Of a stretch of 64,000 nucleotides of DNA, positions 62,192 to 64,000 are shown piece after piece. The first letter of the stretch is position 1. Every line of letters starts with the position of its first letter. The notes under the pieces were generated by a model. That model was not told where the DNA came from. It searched no databases and saw only the letters and a program-made list of their open reading frames with translations. A program made the translations under genes and the position numbers. The DNA comes from DVED01 sp963838375. GTDB lineage: Bacteria > Cyanobacteriota > Cyanobacteriia > Cyanobacteriales > Geitlerinemataceae. Where the stretch lies: assembly GCA_963838375.1 (NCBI GenBank), contig CAWIQY010000019.1:744001-808000 (forward strand). The letters are read 5' to 3'.

Positions 62192-63835
62192 TTGACTGAG
62201 TTCAACATTGCCCGCAAACTCGCCAACCAAATCGTTCCCGTTGCTAGCAGCCTGGTGGCAGCGACTTTTTTGATCCCGCCTGCCGGACTTGCCGTTTCGA
62301 TCGTCTCTCGAGAAACCGGAACCTCGGTTGGGGAAATGGGGATCGATGCCCGCCGTCTACACGACGAACCCTACAATCTCCTCGGTCGTAAAATTGCCAT
62401 CGGACAAGTAGAAATTGGCAGACCCGCCAAATTCGGTTTAGATAAAGATACCCCACCCGATCGCGGTACTGCACCCGCCGGGGTGTTCTTTCGCAATAGC
62501 CCGGCTCAAAGCGACACCAATCTCGACAGTCACGCCCAAAACGTCGCCGGAGTCATGATTAGCTCGGCAAAAGCCGCGCCTGGAGTCGCCCCAGCCGCTC
62601 GCCTCTATTCCGCAGGCGCTGCGCTGGACTTGGGTATGAACCGTCAAGCTCAAGAATGCCTCACCTCTCAGCACGTGGCGCTGCAAAACGGCAACGATGT
62701 GCGAGCGATTAATTTTAGCTTTGGCGAACCGCTTTCCCTCGATCCTCGACCGGAAGCCAAACTGGATGGGAATGCCCTACTGACGCTGTGTATCGATTGG
62801 TCGGCACGGGTGCATAACGTATTGTATTCGATCGCCGGAAACCAGGGCACGGGTGGCATTCCCATCCCCACAGACAACTTCAACGGGGTCAACGTCGCCT
62901 TCAGCCGCGCCCAGGATGGCGTGTTTCGCTATGTGGATGTTTCCAACCTCGGCAGCGTATTTACGGGCGCAAACCGTCGGTTGGTGGGCTTAGAAACCAA
63001 TCTTGATGGGCGCAGCTTGGTGAGTTTGCTCGCTCCGGGTCGCAATGTCGATCTGCTCAATCAAGACGGCAGTGTCTCGCAAAATACGGGGACGAGCTTT
63101 GCCTCTCCCCATGTGGTGGCGACGGTTGCCCTCTTACAAGAATACGGCGATCGTCAGCTCAGTACCGGACAACCTCAGTGGAGTCTGGATGCTCGCCGCC
63201 ACGAAGTGATGAAAGCGGTGATGCTCAACTCGGCTGATAAGATCCAAGATGGCGGGGATGGCTTGAGTCAAGGCATGAATCGCACCATTATCGATAAAAG
63301 TAGTAAAAATTGGTTGGAGTCGGATGCCTATAGCGATCGGCAAATCCCCCTAGATGGAGACATGGGAACCGGACACCTGAATGCGTTTCGCGCTTACCAA
63401 CAGTTTAGTCCCGGTCAGTGGAAACCCTCAGCACCCGTTCCGGCGATCGGCTGGAACTACGGCGAAGTGGCTACCACCGAATATCGAGATTATATCCTGG
63501 AGCAACCTTTACAACAAGGCAGCTTTGTCGCCGCGACGCTGGCATGGGATCGCATTGTCGATCTCGAGGATAGCAACCAAAATGGAGATTATGACGAGGG
63601 AGAAACATTTACAGATAGGGGTCTCAACGATCTCAATCTCTATCTCATGGAGGTAGATGAAGAGGATACCGCCCAAAGTCTCTGGTCTTCTGTAAGTTCC
63701 GTCGATAGCGTCGAACACATTTTTCACGAAATCCCCCAAACTGGACGCTATAAAATCCGCGTCGAATATCGCCGACAAGTCAACGATGACACCCAACCCT
63801 ACGCCCTTGCCTGGTGGACGGTTCCGGGTGAGTAA
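62192..63835 (+). CDS. Subtilisin-like (S8) secreted peptidase homologue with altered Asp site
   Basis: 547 residues from TTG 62192, which follows GGAG by eight bases; the frame open from 61982 runs into rpe. An N-terminal signal-like helix (about 8-35, LANQIVPVASSLVAATFLIPP). The S8 fold shows His114 (LDSHAQNVAGVMISS), oxyanion Asn217 (YSIAGNQGTGG) and Ser302 (NTGTSFASPHVVATVALLQ). The usual catalytic Asp (V-x-D-T-G) is replaced by IAIGQVEIGRP, with Glu74 in that place. So it may be an inactive relative or use Glu. The C-terminal region (about 440-547) is beta-rich, with a DSNQNGDYDEGE calcium-type loop. Confidence 0.85.
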   Translation: MTEFNIARKLANQIVPVASSLVAATFLIPPAGLAVSIVSRETGTSVGEMGIDARRLHDEPYNLLGRKIAIGQVEIGRPAKFGLDKDTPPDRGTAPAGVFFRNSPAQSDTNLDSHAQNVAGVMISSAKAAPGVAPAARLYSAGAALDLGMNRQAQECLTSQHVALQNGNDVRAINFSFGEPLSLDPRPEAKLDGNALLTLCIDWSARVHNVLYSIAGNQGTGGIPIPTDNFNGVNVAFSRAQDGVFRYVDVSNLGSVFTGANRRLVGLETNLDGRSLVSLLAPGRNVDLLNQDGSVSQNTGTSFASPHVVATVALLQEYGDRQLSTGQPQWSLDARRHEVMKAVMLNSADKIQDGGDGLSQGMNRTIIDKSSKNWLESDAYSDRQIPLDGDMGTGHLNAFRAYQQFSPGQWKPSAPVPAIGWNYGEVATTEYRDYILEQPLQQGSFVAATLAWDRIVDLEDSNQNGDYDEGETFTDRGLNDLNLYLMEVDEEDTAQSLWSSVSSVDSVEHIFHEIPQTGRYKIRVEYRRQVNDDTQPYALAWWTVPGE

Positions 63836-63883
63836 TCCGTCGATCGGGGATAGATAGCCACCCACCACTTACCGTTAAACATT

Positions 63884-64000
63884 ATGCCACGATCGACCCT
63901 TCCCCCTGCCGCGTCCAATCGTCTCGTGCTATTTATCTACTTGATCCCCGTGTTTGGTTTTTTCCCGGCATGGTGGATGTTGTATCGCGACAAAGGTACC
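63884..64000 (+). CDS. N-terminus of a membrane protein (cut by the window end)
   Basis: ATG 63884, 48 bases after the S8 gene stop, gives PRSTLPPAASNRLVLFIYL..PVFGFFPAWWMLYRDKGT in 39 codons to the end of the window. A transmembrane helix (LVLFIYLIPVFGFFPAWWML) follows a short polar segment. It looks real (position, composition), but the family cannot be judged. Confidence 0.55.
   Translation, partial: MPRSTLPPAASNRLVLFIYLIPVFGFFPAWWMLYRDKGT

Overview
The window is from a cyanobacterium, probably a filamentous one of the Oscillatoriales type. The HIP1 octamer GCGATCGC and its GATCGATC relatives occur throughout. Several genes belong to cyanobacterial families: PcxA/CemA, DUF1823, acyl-ACP synthetase, the four-ACT aspartokinase, FutA, CHASE2 kinases and TPR-GT41 proteins. 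No tRNA, rRNA, CRISPR array or intact transposase was recognised.

Layout. 0.3-3 kb: aspartokinase LysC, a small lipoprotein and a secreted protein. 3.4-6 kb: a partner-switching module (anti-sigma kinase, receiver-SpoIIE phosphatase, STAS antagonist) with an overlooked 53-residue membrane protein. 6.5-9.8 kb: an operon of cysteine hydrolase, cupin and membrane GTPase. 10-13.3 kb: GT2 glycosyltransferase, sulfotransferase and DusB. 13.5-21.8 kb: two hybrid histidine kinases and a filamentous-haemagglutinin-type exoprotein. 21.8-30.4 kb: metallochaperone, PEP-CTERM protein, acyltransferase, MiaA, a Na+/H+ antiporter, PheS and a cold-shock/excalibur fusion. 30.4-40.4 kb: a transposase remnant, an ECF-type ATPase, a P-loop ATPase, FutA, ExbD, DUF1823, a GHL10 hydrolase, an Asp-hydroxylase-like enzyme and an NCS2 permease. 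40.4-54.4 kb: mostly housekeeping genes (acyl-ACP synthetase, YlqD, pyruvate dehydrogenase E2, glucokinase, DUF2325, PcxA, a UvrD-like protein, ClpS, a CPBP protease, FtsW). 54.4-61 kb: methyltransferase, TPR-GT61 and sulfotransferase-TPR-GT41 genes, all co-oriented with a type IV pilin whose C-terminal half is threonine-rich; I read this as a candidate pilin or cell-surface glycan-modification locus. 61.3-64 kb: Rpe, a subtilisin-like protein and a partial membrane protein.

Two general points affect use of this annotation. First, eight long genes are split by ten single-base frame changes, and a ninth has an in-frame stop. One of the eight is the normally essential pyruvate dehydrogenase E2 gene, and several changes lie in short homopolymers. 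Sequencing error is the simplest explanation for many of them, so I give each gene as one reconstructed unit. Second, arrays of 7-bp tandem repeats with different core sequences abut gene ends at many places and sometimes supply the stop codon.
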